The notes beneath the pieces were generated by a model. The model made no database searches. It saw only the letters and a program-made list of their open reading frames with translations, and was not told where the DNA came from. The position numbers were made by a program, and so were the translations under genes. A DNA stretch of 11,012 nt, taken from NCBI GenBank assembly GCA_019420465.1, contig JAHZHB010000018.1, positions 1-11,012 on the forward strand, given 5' to 3'. Below, one piece after another: positions 1 to 6,595 of the stretch; the first letter of the stretch is position 1; every line of letters begins with the position of its first letter. Origin of the DNA: Lachnospiraceae bacterium (GTDB taxonomy: Bacteria; Bacillota; Clostridia; Lachnospirales; Lachnospiraceae).

Positions 1-2717
1 GTCAGGACAGAACAACTGTACGACCGAAAAAGAAAAATCTGATCCGTGTGGACAGACCGCAGAACGCAAAGACGCAGGAAGGTAAAAAGTTCCACATGAG
101 CGCAAAGCCGGCTATAAAACCGGCAGATAAGACAGTGAAAAAGGAGGCGGCTGCAAAGGCAAAACCGCAGACAGCTGCACCGGTAAAAGAAGAGGCCAAA
201 ACAGCTGTAAAACCGGCAGAGACCAAAACTGTCGAGAAAAAAACACAGGAAGTAAAACCGGTAGAGACAAAGGCTGCTGAGGTAAAAGCTGCTCCGGCAA
301 AGACCGAAGAAGTAAAGACAGCAAAACCGGCAGAAAAGCAGGCTGAGACACGTACACCGTCCGCAGGACGTACAGCAGGTACATCCGGAGACAGAAAACC
401 GACAAACGGCCAGAGACGTGATGGCGACAGAAGACCGGCAGGCGGTCAGGGCCAGAGACGTGATGGCGACAGGAGACCGGCAGGCGGTCAGGGCCAGAGA
501 CGTGACGGCGACAGAAGACCGTCGAATGGTCAGGGCGGCCAAAGACCGTTTAACAGAAACGGCGAAGGCTTCCGCGGCCCGAGAAACAGCCAGGATAGCG
601 AGAAAAAATCTCAGGGCGGATTTGGCCAGAGACGTGACGGAGACAGAAAGCCGGGCGGTCCAAGACCGTTTGGTAAGGATGGCGACAACAACAGCAGCAG
701 ACGTCCTTCATTCGGCAGAAATGACAACCGTAAGCCGGTAAGCGAACCGGATATGGGTCTGGCAAAGAAGCCGTCCCGTGAGGGTAAGAAAGAGAAGGAT
801 AAAGAGAGAGAGAAAGCTTCTCAGCGTGAGAACAAGATGACCAACGACAGAAAGTCCGGCGGCAACCGTCCGAATCAGGGCATGCGCCAGAAATCCCGTC
901 TGCCGAAAGCACTGCAGAAGCCGGTACATCCACAGCCGAAGAAGGAAGAGCCGAAGGAAGTGATCACAGAGATCAAAATTCCGGAGAAGCTGACCATCCG
1001 CGAGCTGGCAGAAGCTATGAAGAAACAGCCGTCTGAGATCGTGAAAAAGCTGTTCATGCAGGGCATGATGGTAACGGTAAACCAGGAGATCGACTTTGAA
1101 AAGGCCAGTGAGATCGCTCTCGAATACGAGATCATCGCAGAACCGGAAGAAAAAGTCGATGTGATCGCAGAGCTTCTGAAAGAGGAAGAAGAGTCCGAAG
1201 ATACGATGACATCCCGTCCGCCGGTAGTCTGCGTTATGGGTCATGTCGATCATGGTAAGACATCCCTTCTGGATGCGATCCGCAATACCCGTGTAACAGA
1301 TCGCGAGGCCGGTGGTATCACACAGGCGATCGGTGCTTCTGTTGTTGATGTAAACGGCAGAAAGATCACCTTCCTGGATACACCGGGACATGAGGCATTC
1401 ACCGCTATGCGTATGCGTGGTGCTTCCTCTACAGATATCGCTGTACTGGTCGTTGCCGCAGACGATGGCGTTATGCCGCAGACACTGGAAGCGATCAGCC
1501 ATGCAAAGGCTGCCGGTGTTGAACTGATCGTAGCCATCAACAAGATCGATAAGCCGGGTGCAAATCCGGATCATGTAAAACAGGAGCTGTCCGAGCAGGG
1601 ACTGATCCCGGAGGACTGGGGCGGAAGCACCGTTTGTGTACCGGTATCTGCCCGTACACATGAAGGTATCGACGAGCTGCTCGAAATGATCCTTCTGACA
1701 GCCGATGTTATGGAGCTGAAAGCCAATGCCAACAGACGTGCCCGTGGTCTGGTCATCGAGGCCAAGCTTGACAAGGGTAAAGGTCCGGTTGCCAGCATTC
1801 TGGTACAGAAAGGTACGTTGCATGTCGGTGATTTCATCGCCGCAGGTGCATGCTCCGGTAAAGTACGTGCCATGACAGATGATATGGGACGTCGTGTAAA
1901 GAGTGCAGGACCGTCTGTACCGGTAGAGATCCTCGGTCTGAACGATGTACCGAACGCCGGTGAGGTACTGGTAGCTACAGAGAGTGACAAGGAAGCCAAA
2001 AACTTTGCCGCAACCTTTATCTCTGAAAACAAAAACAAACTTCTGGAAGAGACAAAATCCAGAATGTCTCTGGATGATCTGTTCAGCCAGATTCAGGAGG
2101 GCAATCTGAAAGAGCTCAACCTGATCGTCAAAGCCGATGTACAGGGTTCCGTAGAGGCTGTAAAACAGAGCCTGACCAAGCTTTCCAACGAAGAAGTCGT
2201 TGTCAAGGTTATCCATGCAGGTGTCGGTATCATCAATGAATCCGATATCACACTGGCCAGTGCTTCCAATGCGATCATCATCGGCTTCAATGTCAAGATC
2301 GATCCGACAGCCAAGGCTACAGCTGAGCACGAGAAGGTCGATGTACGTCTGTACGATATCATCTATCAGGCTATCGAGGATATCGAGCGCGCCATGAAGG
2401 GTATGCTCGACCCGATCTACGAGGAAAAGGTAATCGGCCATGCCGAGATCCGTCAGATCTTTAAGGCATCCGGTGTCGGCAATATCGCCGGAAGCTACGT
2501 GATGGACGGTTACTTCCAGAGAGGCTGCAAGGTGCGTATTACCCGTGAAGGAAATCAGATCTTCGAGGGTGATCTGTCCTCCCTGAAGAGATTTAAGGAC
2601 GATGTCAAGGAAGTCAAGGCCGGTTTCGAGTGTGGTCTGACTTTCGATGGCTTCAGCGATATCCAGGAGCTGGATATGGTAGAGGCATATATCATGGTAG
2701 AAGTACCGAGACAGTAA
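1..2717 (+). CDS. infB: Translation initiation factor IF-2 (5' end outside window)
   Basis: This is the GTPase that brings fMet-tRNA to the 30S subunit and promotes subunit joining. The frame is open from base 3 with no stop upstream, so the true start lies before the window. The GTG at 48 and ATG at 96 have no ribosome binding site and fall inside a typical internal IF2 stretch. About 904 codons are visible. In order: a Lys/Ala/Glu-rich then Arg/Gly/Asp-rich low-complexity linker (about 100-900); an IF2_N domain (about 981-1131); the G domain with G1 GHVDHGKT (1239-1262), GGITQ switch I, G3 DTPGH (1377-1391), G4 NKID (1539-1550) and G5 SAR; then domains II, III and the C-terminal fMet-tRNA-binding domain ending in EVPRQ. 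All GTPase motifs are intact. The long basic linker is usual for Lachnospiraceae IF2 and carries 42-bp tandem repeats. Upstream neighbours (nusA, ylxR and others) are expected but not visible. Confidence 0.97.
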   Translation, partial: QDRTTVRPKKKNLIRVDRPQNAKTQEGKKFHMSAKPAIKPADKTVKKEAAAKAKPQTAAPVKEEAKTAVKPAETKTVEKKTQEVKPVETKAAEVKAAPAKTEEVKTAKPAEKQAETRTPSAGRTAGTSGDRKPTNGQRRDGDRRPAGGQGQRRDGDRRPAGGQGQRRDGDRRPSNGQGGQRPFNRNGEGFRGPRNSQDSEKKSQGGFGQRRDGDRKPGGPRPFGKDGDNNSSRRPSFGRNDNRKPVSEPDMGLAKKPSREGKKEKDKEREKASQRENKMTNDRKSGGNRPNQGMRQKSRLPKALQKPVHPQPKKEEPKEVITEIKIPEKLTIRELAEAMKKQPSEIVKKLFMQGMMVTVNQEIDFEKASEIALEYEIIAEPEEKVDVIAELLKEEEESEDTMTSRPPVVCVMGHVDHGKTSLLDAIRNTRVTDREAGGITQAIGASVVDVNGRKITFLDTPGHEAFTAMRMRGASSTDIAVLVVAADDGVMPQTLEAISHAKAAGVELIVAINKIDKPGANPDHVKQELSEQGLIPEDWGGSTVCVPVSARTHEGIDELLEMILLTADVMELKANANRRARGLVIEAKLDKGKGPVASILVQKGTLHVGDFIAAGACSGKVRAMTDDMGRRVKSAGPSVPVEILGLNDVPNAGEVLVATESDKEAKNFAATFISENKNKLLEETKSRMSLDDLFSQIQEGNLKELNLIVKADVQGSVEAVKQSLTKLSNEEVVVKVIHAGVGIINESDITLASASNAIIIGFNVKIDPTAKATAEHEKVDVRLYDIIYQAIEDIERAMKGMLDPIYEEKVIGHAEIRQIFKASGVGNIAGSYVMDGYFQRGCKVRITREGNQIFEGDLSSLKRFKDDVKEVKAGFECGLTFDGFSDIQELDMVEAYIMVEVPRQ
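411..536 (+). repeat. Three tandem 42-bp repeats inside infB
   Basis: Three head-to-tail 42-bp units (411-452, 453-494, 495-536) each begin CAGAGACGTGA and encode QRRDGDRRP followed by AGGQG or SNGQG. Units 1 and 2 differ at only one visible base (AGAAGA versus AGGAGA). Unit 3 diverges in its second half. A degenerate relative (GQRRDGDRKPGG) recurs near 624-660. The unit is an exact multiple of three, so gain or loss of copies would keep frame. The repeats lie in the disordered basic linker before the IF2_N domain. Confidence 0.9.
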
Positions 2718-2784
2718 GCCTTCCGGAGCATACTGGCAGATACAGTAGCAGCTTTATGCAGCAGAGTCGCTAAAAAGCGTAATA

Positions 2785-2816
2785 TTGAGTGCTTCTTATA
2801 CAGAAGAAGCACTCAA
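2785..2816 (+). other. 13-bp perfect hairpin in the infB-rbfA gap
   Basis: TTGAGTGCTTCTT (2785-2797) pairs perfectly with AAGAAGCACTCAA (2804-2816) around the six-base loop ATACAG. Neither strand has a U-tract directly after the stem (AACTG follows on plus; TATTACG on minus), so it is not a standard intrinsic terminator. A smaller stem, CGCT-AAAA-AGCG, lies just upstream at 2768-2779. The 192-bp gap holding it (2718-2909) has no other gene, and I see no convincing promoter. Plausible roles are an mRNA processing or stability element between infB and rbfA, or a protein-binding site. None is shown by the sequence. Confidence 0.7.
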
Positions 2817-2909
2817 ACTGTATGTTGCCAAATATCTGTTCTGTATGTCTGAGAAGTTTCGTTTTATAAAGAGTGTATCGTTAAGCATAGCGTATGCGGA
2901 AAGGACACA

Positions 2910-3305
2910 ATGAGAAAGAACAGTATTAAAAATACAAGAATCAACGGGGAAGTACAGCGTGAGCTGTCAACGATCATCCGTCAGGAGATCAAGGATCCCC
3001 GTATCCATATGATGACCAGTGTAACACAGACAGAGGTAGCGCCGGACTTAAAGACCTGCAAAGCTTTTATCAGTGTTCTTGGCAATGACGAAGAAAAGAA
3101 AAATACGATCGCCGGTCTTCGCAGTGCGGAAGGCTATATCCGTCGTCTGCTGGCCAAAAACCTGAATCTGCGCAATACACCGGAGATCCATTTTATTCTG
3201 GATGATTCCATCGAGTATGGTGTGCATATGTCCCATCTGATCGATGAGGTACAGAAAAATGCTCCTGAAACAGAGCAGGAGGAAGAGACTGATGGCGAAG
3301 ATTGA
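2910..3305 (+). CDS. rbfA: Ribosome-binding factor A
   Basis: This small KH-like 30S maturation factor binds near the 5' end of 16S rRNA and acts late in small-subunit assembly. The 131-residue product is normal for the family. The N-terminus has the usual basic start and a helix carrying QRELSTIIRQEIKDPRI (residues 16-32). A strand region VTQTEVAPDLKTCKAFISVLG follows in the middle. IHFILDDSIEYGVHMSHLIDEV is the typical C-terminal core, and an acidic tail ends in DGED. The start is set by AAGGA at 2901-2905, only 4 nt before the ATG, which is short but workable. It follows infB after 192 bp and overlaps nrnA by 14 nt, so translation of the two is probably coupled. Confidence 0.95.
   Translation: MRKNSIKNTRINGEVQRELSTIIRQEIKDPRIHMMTSVTQTEVAPDLKTCKAFISVLGNDEEKKNTIAGLRSAEGYIRRLLAKNLNLRNTPEIHFILDDSIEYGVHMSHLIDEVQKNAPETEQEEETDGED
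3278..3283 (+). promoter_or_regulatory. nrnA ribosome binding site inside rbfA
   Basis: AGGAGG lies within the last codons of rbfA, 8 nt before the ATG at 3292. It decides the nrnA start. The longer in-frame reading from 3244 has no such site and would add a basic 16-residue tail not expected in this family. Confidence 0.88.
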
Positions 3306-4239
3306 TGAGCTTCTTGGCAATGCGCATTCGATCGGTATCGCCGGTCATGTCGGACCGGATGGCGACTGTGTAGGTTCCTGCATGGGTCTGTATCTGTATC
3401 TGAAGAAAAACAGGCCGCAGGCGGATGTGGATATCTATCTGGAATCTGTCAAAGATGTATTTACGTACATTTCTGCCGTTGATGAGGTAAAGTCTGCAGC
3501 GGATGAGAAAAAACCGTATGACTGTATGGTGCTTTTAGATGTCAGCAGTCCGGACCGTATCGGTGTGGCCGCCGATCTGGTCGGCCAGGCAAAGCATACG
3601 GTCTGTATCGACCATCATATTACCAATCCGGGTTTTGCAGATGAAAATGTGATCGAAGCATCGGCAAGCTCTGCCAGCGAAGTGCTGTACGGACTTCTGG
3701 ATCCGGAAAAGGTGGAAAAAGACTGTGCCGAGGCACTCTACACCGGTATCGTGCATGACAGCGGTGTATTCCAGTATTCCAATACCAGTGCCAAAACACT
3801 GCGTACAGCCGCCGATCTGATCGCCCGGGGGATAGATTTTCCGTCGATCATCGATCATTCCTTCTATGAAAAAACATATGCGCAGAACCGGATCCTTGGC
3901 AGGGTGCTCGAAGGATCCCGGCTGTATGCCGGAGGTGCTGTGATCGTCGGTGTGGCAACACCGGAGGATATGAAACAGTATGCGGTGACCAAACAGGATA
4001 TGGATGGCATTGTAAGCCAGCTGCGTCTGACAAAAGACGTCCGTGCGGCGATCTTTCTGTATCCGGCAGAGGAGGATGCCTATAAGGTCAGCCTCCGGGC
4101 CAACGGACAGATGCGTGTCAGTGATGTGGCGGCAGCCTTTGGCGGCGGCGGCCACATAAAAGCTGCCGGGTGCACCATGACAGGAACACCGGACGAGATC
4201 ATAGAAAAGCTGCTGGCCGAGTGCAAAAAACAGCTGTAA
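3292..4239 (+). CDS. nrnA: DHH-family nanoRNase / pAp phosphatase (NrnA type)
   Basis: This is a Mn-dependent DHH/DHHA1 phosphoesterase. Family members degrade 2-5 nt RNA fragments and, in many Firmicutes, hydrolyse pAp to AMP. The 315-residue length fits. Motifs seen: HVGPDGDCVGS (residues 19-29, metal ligands H19, D23, D25); LLDVSSPDR with D83; the signature DHH at 107-109; IVHDSGVF with D156; and the DHHA1 substrate-binding loop GGGGHIKAAG (284-293). All catalytic acids and histidines are present, so it should be active. The start is the ATG after an AGGAGG, overlapping the end of rbfA by 14 nt, and truB follows 15 nt later. The rbfA-nrnA-truB order is common in Firmicutes. Whether RNA or pAp is the preferred substrate cannot be read from sequence. 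Confidence 0.94.
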   Translation: MAKIDELLGNAHSIGIAGHVGPDGDCVGSCMGLYLYLKKNRPQADVDIYLESVKDVFTYISAVDEVKSAADEKKPYDCMVLLDVSSPDRIGVAADLVGQAKHTVCIDHHITNPGFADENVIEASASSASEVLYGLLDPEKVEKDCAEALYTGIVHDSGVFQYSNTSAKTLRTAADLIARGIDFPSIIDHSFYEKTYAQNRILGRVLEGSRLYAGGAVIVGVATPEDMKQYAVTKQDMDGIVSQLRLTKDVRAAIFLYPAEEDAYKVSLRANGQMRVSDVAAAFGGGGHIKAAGCTMTGTPDEIIEKLLAECKKQL

Positions 4240-4254
4240 TGACGGGAGAATAAG

Positions 4255-5160
4255 ATGAACGGTATATTAAACGTCTATAAAGAAAAAGGCTTTACTTCGC
4301 ATGACGTTGTGGCAAAGCTTCGCGGCATTCTCCATCAGAAAAAGATCGGTCATACCGGTACCCTTGATCCGGATGCCGTAGGCGTACTGCCGGTCTGCCT
4401 GGGCAAGGCGACCCGCGTGTGTGATATGCTCACCGAAGAGACAAAGACATATGAGGCTGTCATGCTTCTGGGAGTGGATACCGATACACAGGATACTTCA
4501 GGAAAGGTGCTTCGCACGGCCGAAGTGCATGTGACACCGGAGGAAGTAGAGGCGGCAGCACTTTCCTTTATCGGACCGTATCAGCAGGTTCCGCCGATGT
4601 ATTCCGCGCTGAAAGTCAACGGAAAAAAGCTGTACGAGCTTGCCAGACAGGGCATTGAAGTGGAGCGAAAAGCCAGAGAGGTACAGATTTTTGATCTGAA
4701 GATCCTGGATATTGATCTGCCGAGAGTCCGGATGGAGGTTACCTGTTCCCGCGGAACCTATATCCGCACGCTTTGCTATGATATAGGTGAAAAGCTGGGA
4801 TGCTCTGGCTGCATGGAATATCTGATCCGCAGCCGTGTCGGTATTTTTTCTGTGGAGGACAGCCATACACTGGCTGAGATCGAGGCTTCTGTGAAAGAGA
4901 CAGGTGTGCCGGCAGGGCTGGTGACACTGGACCAGCTGTTTGCGGATAAGGCGGTTGTGATCATGCAGCCGGAGAGCGATGCACTGGTACATAATGGCAA
5001 TCTGTTCCACGTCTCCCGCATGATGAAAAAAAGCCGTAAGGACTGGAGACATCTGCAGGAGGTACGCGTGTACGACAGCGAGGAAAAGTTTGTCGGGATC
5101 TATTATTACAATGAAGGGTATTTTTACCTGAAAAAAATGTTTTATGATCCGGAAGCCTGA
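4255..5160 (+). CDS. truB: tRNA pseudouridine-55 synthase
   Basis: It isomerises uridine 55 in the T-loop of tRNAs to pseudouridine. The product is 301 residues, typical for a bacterial TruB. The catalytic motif GHTGTLDPDAVGVL (32-45) contains the nucleophile D38. The active-site tyrosine is in KTYEAVM (Y66). The RNA-binding segment QVPPMYSALKVNGKKLYELAR spans 111-131, and CSRGTYIRTL (164-173) carries the conserved arginine R171. A C-terminal region of about 70 residues would form the PUA-like domain. GGGAG at 4244-4248 lies 6 nt before the ATG. It is in the operon with nrnA (15 nt upstream) and ribF (83 nt downstream). Confidence 0.96.
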   Translation: MNGILNVYKEKGFTSHDVVAKLRGILHQKKIGHTGTLDPDAVGVLPVCLGKATRVCDMLTEETKTYEAVMLLGVDTDTQDTSGKVLRTAEVHVTPEEVEAAALSFIGPYQQVPPMYSALKVNGKKLYELARQGIEVERKAREVQIFDLKILDIDLPRVRMEVTCSRGTYIRTLCYDIGEKLGCSGCMEYLIRSRVGIFSVEDSHTLAEIEASVKETGVPAGLVTLDQLFADKAVVIMQPESDALVHNGNLFHVSRMMKKSRKDWRHLQEVRVYDSEEKFVGIYYYNEGYFYLKKMFYDPEA

Positions 5161-5243
5161 AAAAAGGCACTCAAAAGATAAAAACAGTCATCAATGTCAT
5201 GCACTGATACGAAAAGAATATAGAAAACAGAGGAAATAGTAGT

Positions 5244-6167
5244 ATGCAGTTTACATCAGGTACATATGAATTCTGGTCAGATATCCCCAGTGTCATCACG
5301 CTGGGCAAGTTTGAAGGTCTTCATCGTGGCCACCAGAAACTGCTGAACCGTGTACTGGAGATCGCAGGGGAAAATAAATGGACATCGGTGATGTTTACCT
5401 TTGCGGTATCCCCGTATATCCTGACAAAGGATCAGCAGCACAAAGTACTGCTGACCAATGAAGAACGATGCAGTATGCTTGAAAAGACGGGGCTGGACCA
5501 TTTGATCGAATGTCCCTTTGACGAGCATCTGATGCATATGCCGGCAGAAACCTTTGTGGAGGAGCTTCTGGTCAAAAGGCTCAAAGCCGCGTGTCTGGTG
5601 ATAGGGCCGGATTTCCGTTTCGGTTATAAAAGGGGCGGGGACGGAGCACTTTTACAGAAAATGGGGAAACAGTACGGCTTTCGCGTGGAAATCCTTGAAA
5701 AGGAAATGTATGAAGGGCAGGAGATATCCAGTACCCTGGCCAGAGAGAGTATTCTCAAAGGTGATATGGAGACAGCCCGGGCTTTGCTTGGCTATCCGTA
5801 TTTTTTTGAAGGGGAGATCATTCACGGCAGACAGATCGGACGCACGCTCGGACTGCCTACGACCAATCTGAAAGCAGATGAGCGAAAAGTTATGCCGCCT
5901 TTTGGCGTGTATGCGACGCGCAATCTGATCGGCGATATGGAGTTTGGCGGTGTGACCAATATCGGCGTCAAACCGACGGTACTGGAAAAGTTTGTGGGTG
6001 TGGAGACACATCTGTTTTCCTGCAATCTGAATCTGTACGGCAGCACAGAAAAGGTGGAACTGTTGCATTTTCAGCGTCCGGAACGCAAGTTTGAGTCGCT
6101 CGAAGCGCTGAAAAAGCAGATTCTTGCCGATGGGCGGGATGCACAGAGCATACTGGAAAAACTGTAA
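5244..6167 (+). CDS. ribF: Bifunctional riboflavin kinase / FAD synthetase
   Basis: It makes FMN from riboflavin and then FAD from FMN. The 307-residue product has both modules. The N-terminal nucleotidyltransferase shows TLGKFEGLHRGH (19-30, the HxGH motif), GPDFRFG (121-127) and ISSTLAR (161-167). The C-terminal kinase shows GRTLGLPTTNL (199-209), GVYAT (221-225), GGVTNIGVKPTV (235-246) and the catalytic-base segment VETHL with E254. Two signature positions deviate: GKFEG in place of the usual GxFDG, and PTTN in place of PTAN. The loop before LYG (FSCNLNLYG) lacks the common GD. These are probably lineage variants, and both activities are expected. AGGA at 5231-5234 lies 9 nt before the ATG. 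It is the last gene of the translation operon, with a terminator 72 nt after its stop. Confidence 0.95.
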   Translation: MQFTSGTYEFWSDIPSVITLGKFEGLHRGHQKLLNRVLEIAGENKWTSVMFTFAVSPYILTKDQQHKVLLTNEERCSMLEKTGLDHLIECPFDEHLMHMPAETFVEELLVKRLKAACLVIGPDFRFGYKRGGDGALLQKMGKQYGFRVEILEKEMYEGQEISSTLARESILKGDMETARALLGYPYFFEGEIIHGRQIGRTLGLPTTNLKADERKVMPPFGVYATRNLIGDMEFGGVTNIGVKPTVLEKFVGVETHLFSCNLNLYGSTEKVELLHFQRPERKFESLEALKKQILADGRDAQSILEKL

Positions 6168-6181
6168 AGCATATAAAACAC

Positions 6182-6418
6182 TCACCACAGCAGTTCGTGG
6201 ATCTTTTCTACGGGCACCTGAAGGGTATCGAGTGCAGGCAGGAGGTCAAAAGCCTCCTGTTTTTTTATTTTCCAGGCCATGCCGCAGCCGGCAGAGATCA
6301 CCGGCGGCAACGGAATCAGCCGGCCGGGAAGCTTTGCAGCTGTCGCTCTTTTTTCGAAAAGGATCGCGTCAGCGGTTGTGGCAAAGGAAAGGATATAGCA
6401 GGGTTCTTTTTTTCGCAT
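6182..6418 (-). CDS. DUF3343 protein, putative Se/S carrier
   Basis: This small cytosolic protein of the DUF3343 family (Pfam: putative Se/S carrier protein-like) has 78 residues, typical for the family. The core signature is clear: an N-terminal strand YILSFATTADAILFEK, then PGRLIPLP (31-38), then SAGCGMAWK (42-50) with the conserved cysteine C45 that would carry a persulfide or selenide. The start is taken at the second of two nearby ATGs, since GGAG at 6430-6427 is 8 nt from it but only 2 nt from the ATG at 6424. It is divergent from yedF and convergent with ribF, with 14 nt between the two stop codons. I see no terminator of its own. The exact role of this family is unproven; the Se/S link rests on the conserved cysteine and recurrent neighbours such as YedF. 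Confidence 0.88.
   Translation of the reverse strand: MRKKEPCYILSFATTADAILFEKRATAAKLPGRLIPLPPVISAGCGMAWKIKKQEAFDLLPALDTLQVPVEKIHELLW
6239..6266 (+). terminator. Intrinsic terminator of the infB-ribF operon
   Basis: CAGGAGG (6239-6245) pairs perfectly with CCTCCTG (6253-6259) across a seven-base loop, and seven T residues follow at 6260-6266. A flanking T-G wobble could tighten the loop. This is a textbook rho-independent terminator on the plus strand. It lies inside the DUF3343 gene that runs on the opposite strand, under that protein's residues about 52-61, so the ribF mRNA tail is antisense to the end of that gene. Confidence 0.93.
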
Positions 6419-6426
6419 GGGCATAT

Positions 6427-6430
6427 CTCC
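6427..6430 (-). promoter_or_regulatory. Ribosome binding site deciding the DUF3343 start
   Basis: GGAG on the minus strand lies 8 nt before the ATG at 6418 and only 2 nt before the ATG at 6424. It therefore favours a protein starting MRKKE rather than MPMRKKE. Confidence 0.75.
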
Positions 6431-6448
6431 GTTTCACAGAATATACCT

Positions 6449-6477
6449 ACCATACTATCAATCGTTAAAAAAGTCAA
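6449..6477 (-). promoter_or_regulatory. Predicted sigma-A promoter for the DUF3343 gene
   Basis: Reading the minus strand, TTGACT (6477-6472) is followed after 17 bp by TATGGT (6454-6449). The -35 matches five of six consensus bases and the -10 four of six, with ideal spacing. It sits about 30 bp before the predicted start codon. It is the better of the two promoters in this divergent region. Confidence 0.6.
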
Positions 6478-6499
6478 AGGAAGCTCTGGGCATCTCACA

Positions 6500-6505
6500 G
6501 ATAAT
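6500..6505 (+). promoter_or_regulatory. Possible -10 element for yedF
   Basis: GATAAT matches the consensus -10 at five of six bases. No good -35 is seen 16-18 bp upstream, so the promoter would be weak or activator-dependent. Transcription would begin near 6512, giving a leader of roughly 84 nt that begins almost at the 12-bp inverted repeat. Confidence 0.35.
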
Positions 6506-6516
6506 CTGGTAAACTG

Positions 6517-6549
6517 GTTACAGTTCACGGAAATCCTGTGAACTGTAAC
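6517..6549 (+). promoter_or_regulatory. Perfect 12-bp inverted repeat upstream of yedF
   Basis: GTTACAGTTCAC (6517-6528) and GTGAACTGTAAC (6538-6549) are exact reverse complements separated by GGAAATCCT. In RNA the stem could extend by GG/CC with a bulged U. It ends 46 nt before the yedF start and lies just downstream of the candidate -10. No U-tract follows directly. It could be an operator for a dimeric repressor or a leader-RNA hairpin. The symmetry fits either. Confidence 0.75.
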
Positions 6550-6565
6550 ATGAGCAGTCCTCATG
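6549..6565 (+). other. Second small hairpin in the yedF leader
   Basis: CATGAG (6549-6554) pairs with CTCATG (6560-6565) around CAGTC, directly abutting the 12-bp inverted repeat. The loop and right arm contain TCCT, which could in principle pair with AGGA of the yedF ribosome binding site. It is short, and chance is possible. Confidence 0.4.
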
Positions 6566-6595
6566 AGAGTTTTGATTTGCAAAAGGAGAGTAAAC

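Noticed and set aside
48..50. GTG as the start of infB
   Set aside because: The frame stays open to the window edge, there is no ribosome binding site, and the surrounding residues (KKKNLIRVDRPQN) look like an internal IF2 segment.
708..2441. 577-codon open frame on the minus strand opposite infB
   Set aside because: It lies wholly antisense to the intact IF2 GTPase gene, has a cysteine-, histidine- and arginine-rich composition, no recognisable motif and no ribosome binding site. It is a by-product of the codon bias of infB.
2822..2869. 15-codon frame in the infB-rbfA gap
   Set aside because: No ribosome binding site, no similarity and no support beyond a start and a stop codon.
5161..5243. 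FMN riboswitch or other regulator before ribF
   Set aside because: The gap is only 83 bp and lacks conserved riboswitch segments. It holds an imperfect short dyad (ATCAATG/CACTGAT, one mismatch) that is compatible with chance, and no clear promoter.
6434..6501. Repeated TCACAGA at 6434-6440 and 6495-6501
   Set aside because: Seven bases repeated once within this interval is within chance expectation, and the copies do not line up with equivalent promoter positions.
6197..6541. 114-codon plus-strand frame after ribF
   Set aside because: It is the shadow of the DUF3343 gene, runs through the ribF terminator and has no recognisable domain; the minus-strand reading has a clear family signature.
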